Shown in pieces: positions 63,814 to 64,000 of a DNA stretch of 64,000 nt. How positions within the stretch are numbered: the first letter of the stretch is position 1; the number at the start of each line of letters is the position of its first letter. The DNA is taken from positions 372,001 to 436,000 of the forward strand of contig NZ_JAHXYI010000005.1 of NCBI RefSeq assembly GCF_019970045.1, in the 5' to 3' direction. The notes below the pieces were generated by a model. That model searched no databases. It was not told where the DNA came from and saw nothing but the letters and a program-made list of their open reading frames with translations. The position numbers and the translations under genes are program-made. This DNA comes from Chryseobacterium sp. GVT01B. Lineage in GTDB: Bacteria; Bacteroidota; Bacteroidia; Flavobacteriales; Weeksellaceae.

Positions 63814-64000
63814 ATGTGCCGATACTCCATGATGGTTTACAAAGGACATTATGCCTGTTTCAACTGCCAGAAAACTTTCAAACGCCGCCACCTGAAAGAT
63901 GTGGACCGGGATGCTCAGACTTCCGTGGAAGCCAAGTGCCCCGAATGTGGAAATCTGATGGCCAATATGGGACTTGATTTTAAATCCCCTCCTAAAAATG
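63814..64000 (+). CDS. Zinc-ribbon-type protein, partial (cut by window end)
   Basis: At least 62 residues, starting MCRYSMMVYKGHYACFNCQKTFKRRH. The frame is open to the window end. Two Cys pairs, CFNC and CPEC, spaced ~30 residues, suggest a small zinc ribbon that could bind nucleic acid or protein. It starts 20 bases after the previous gene and is probably cotranscribed with it. The rest lies outside the window. Confidence 0.6.
   Translation, partial: MCRYSMMVYKGHYACFNCQKTFKRRHLKDVDRDAQTSVEAKCPECGNLMANMGLDFKSPPKN

Overview
The window is AT-rich chromosomal DNA from a member of the Flavobacteriia, most likely Chryseobacterium or a close relative in the Weeksellaceae. This is inferred from protein families typical of Bacteroidetes (DUF5686, BT_3928, DUF1599, OMPP1/FadL-like protein, LytS/LytTR pair) and from many Bacteroidetes-type -7 boxes (TAnnTTTG) close to start codons. 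No phage, IS element, CRISPR array, tRNA or rRNA gene is visible. Most genes are core or housekeeping genes. The unusual material is between genes and in altered motifs of core proteins.

Layout. 1-4.8 kb: a secreted protein, a decayed tandem duplication, a THUMP-type rRNA methyltransferase, a second methyltransferase and a ZIP metal transporter. 4.8-10.4 kb: an outer-membrane protein and a Gly/Trp-rich lipoprotein, proS, and a DUF937-OmpA protein. 10.5-14.9 kb: mntH, grpE, dnaJ, DUF808. 15-18 kb: TPR protein, beta-lactamase-like hydrolase, esterase lipoprotein. 18.3-25.3 kb: dedA, prfB, an FAD oxidoreductase, an unusual AAA ATPase and an ABC exporter pair. 25.4-28.9 kb: an ECF sigma/anti-sigma/DUF417/MsrAB stress operon and a DUF2268-like metalloprotease. 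29.1-40 kb: alaS, a PhoX-like lipoprotein with a di-haem peroxidase, a DUF5686 protein and an M28 peptidase.

40.4-47.9 kb holds a complete branched-chain amino-acid operon, ilvE-ilvD-ilvB-ilvN-ilvC-ilvA, on the minus strand. Its leader is the best find here: one promoter is followed by two consecutive attenuators. Each consists of a short peptide rich in Ile/Val (the second also in Leu) codons, a segment near the end of the peptide that can pair with the terminator's 5' arm, and an intrinsic terminator. 47.9-52 kb: folP, DUF1599, BT_3928-like, TerB-like, tpiA. 52-60.3 kb: phytase-like lipoprotein, clpP, dnaG, tsaE, and an alanine dehydrogenase/two-component operon. 60.4-64 kb: a secreted protein, a CPA2 antiporter and two small proteins, the last cut by the window edge.

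A second theme is a set of short degenerate arrays with a strict 7-base (once 8-base) period in at least seven intergenic spaces. In two cases they form inverted pairs that can fold back, and at folP an 8-base array supplies the start codon and the first codons. A separate 100-bp palindromic repeat occurs twice next to the ilv operon. A third theme is lost zinc ligands: DnaG keeps one of four, and DnaJ keeps two of four cysteine motifs.
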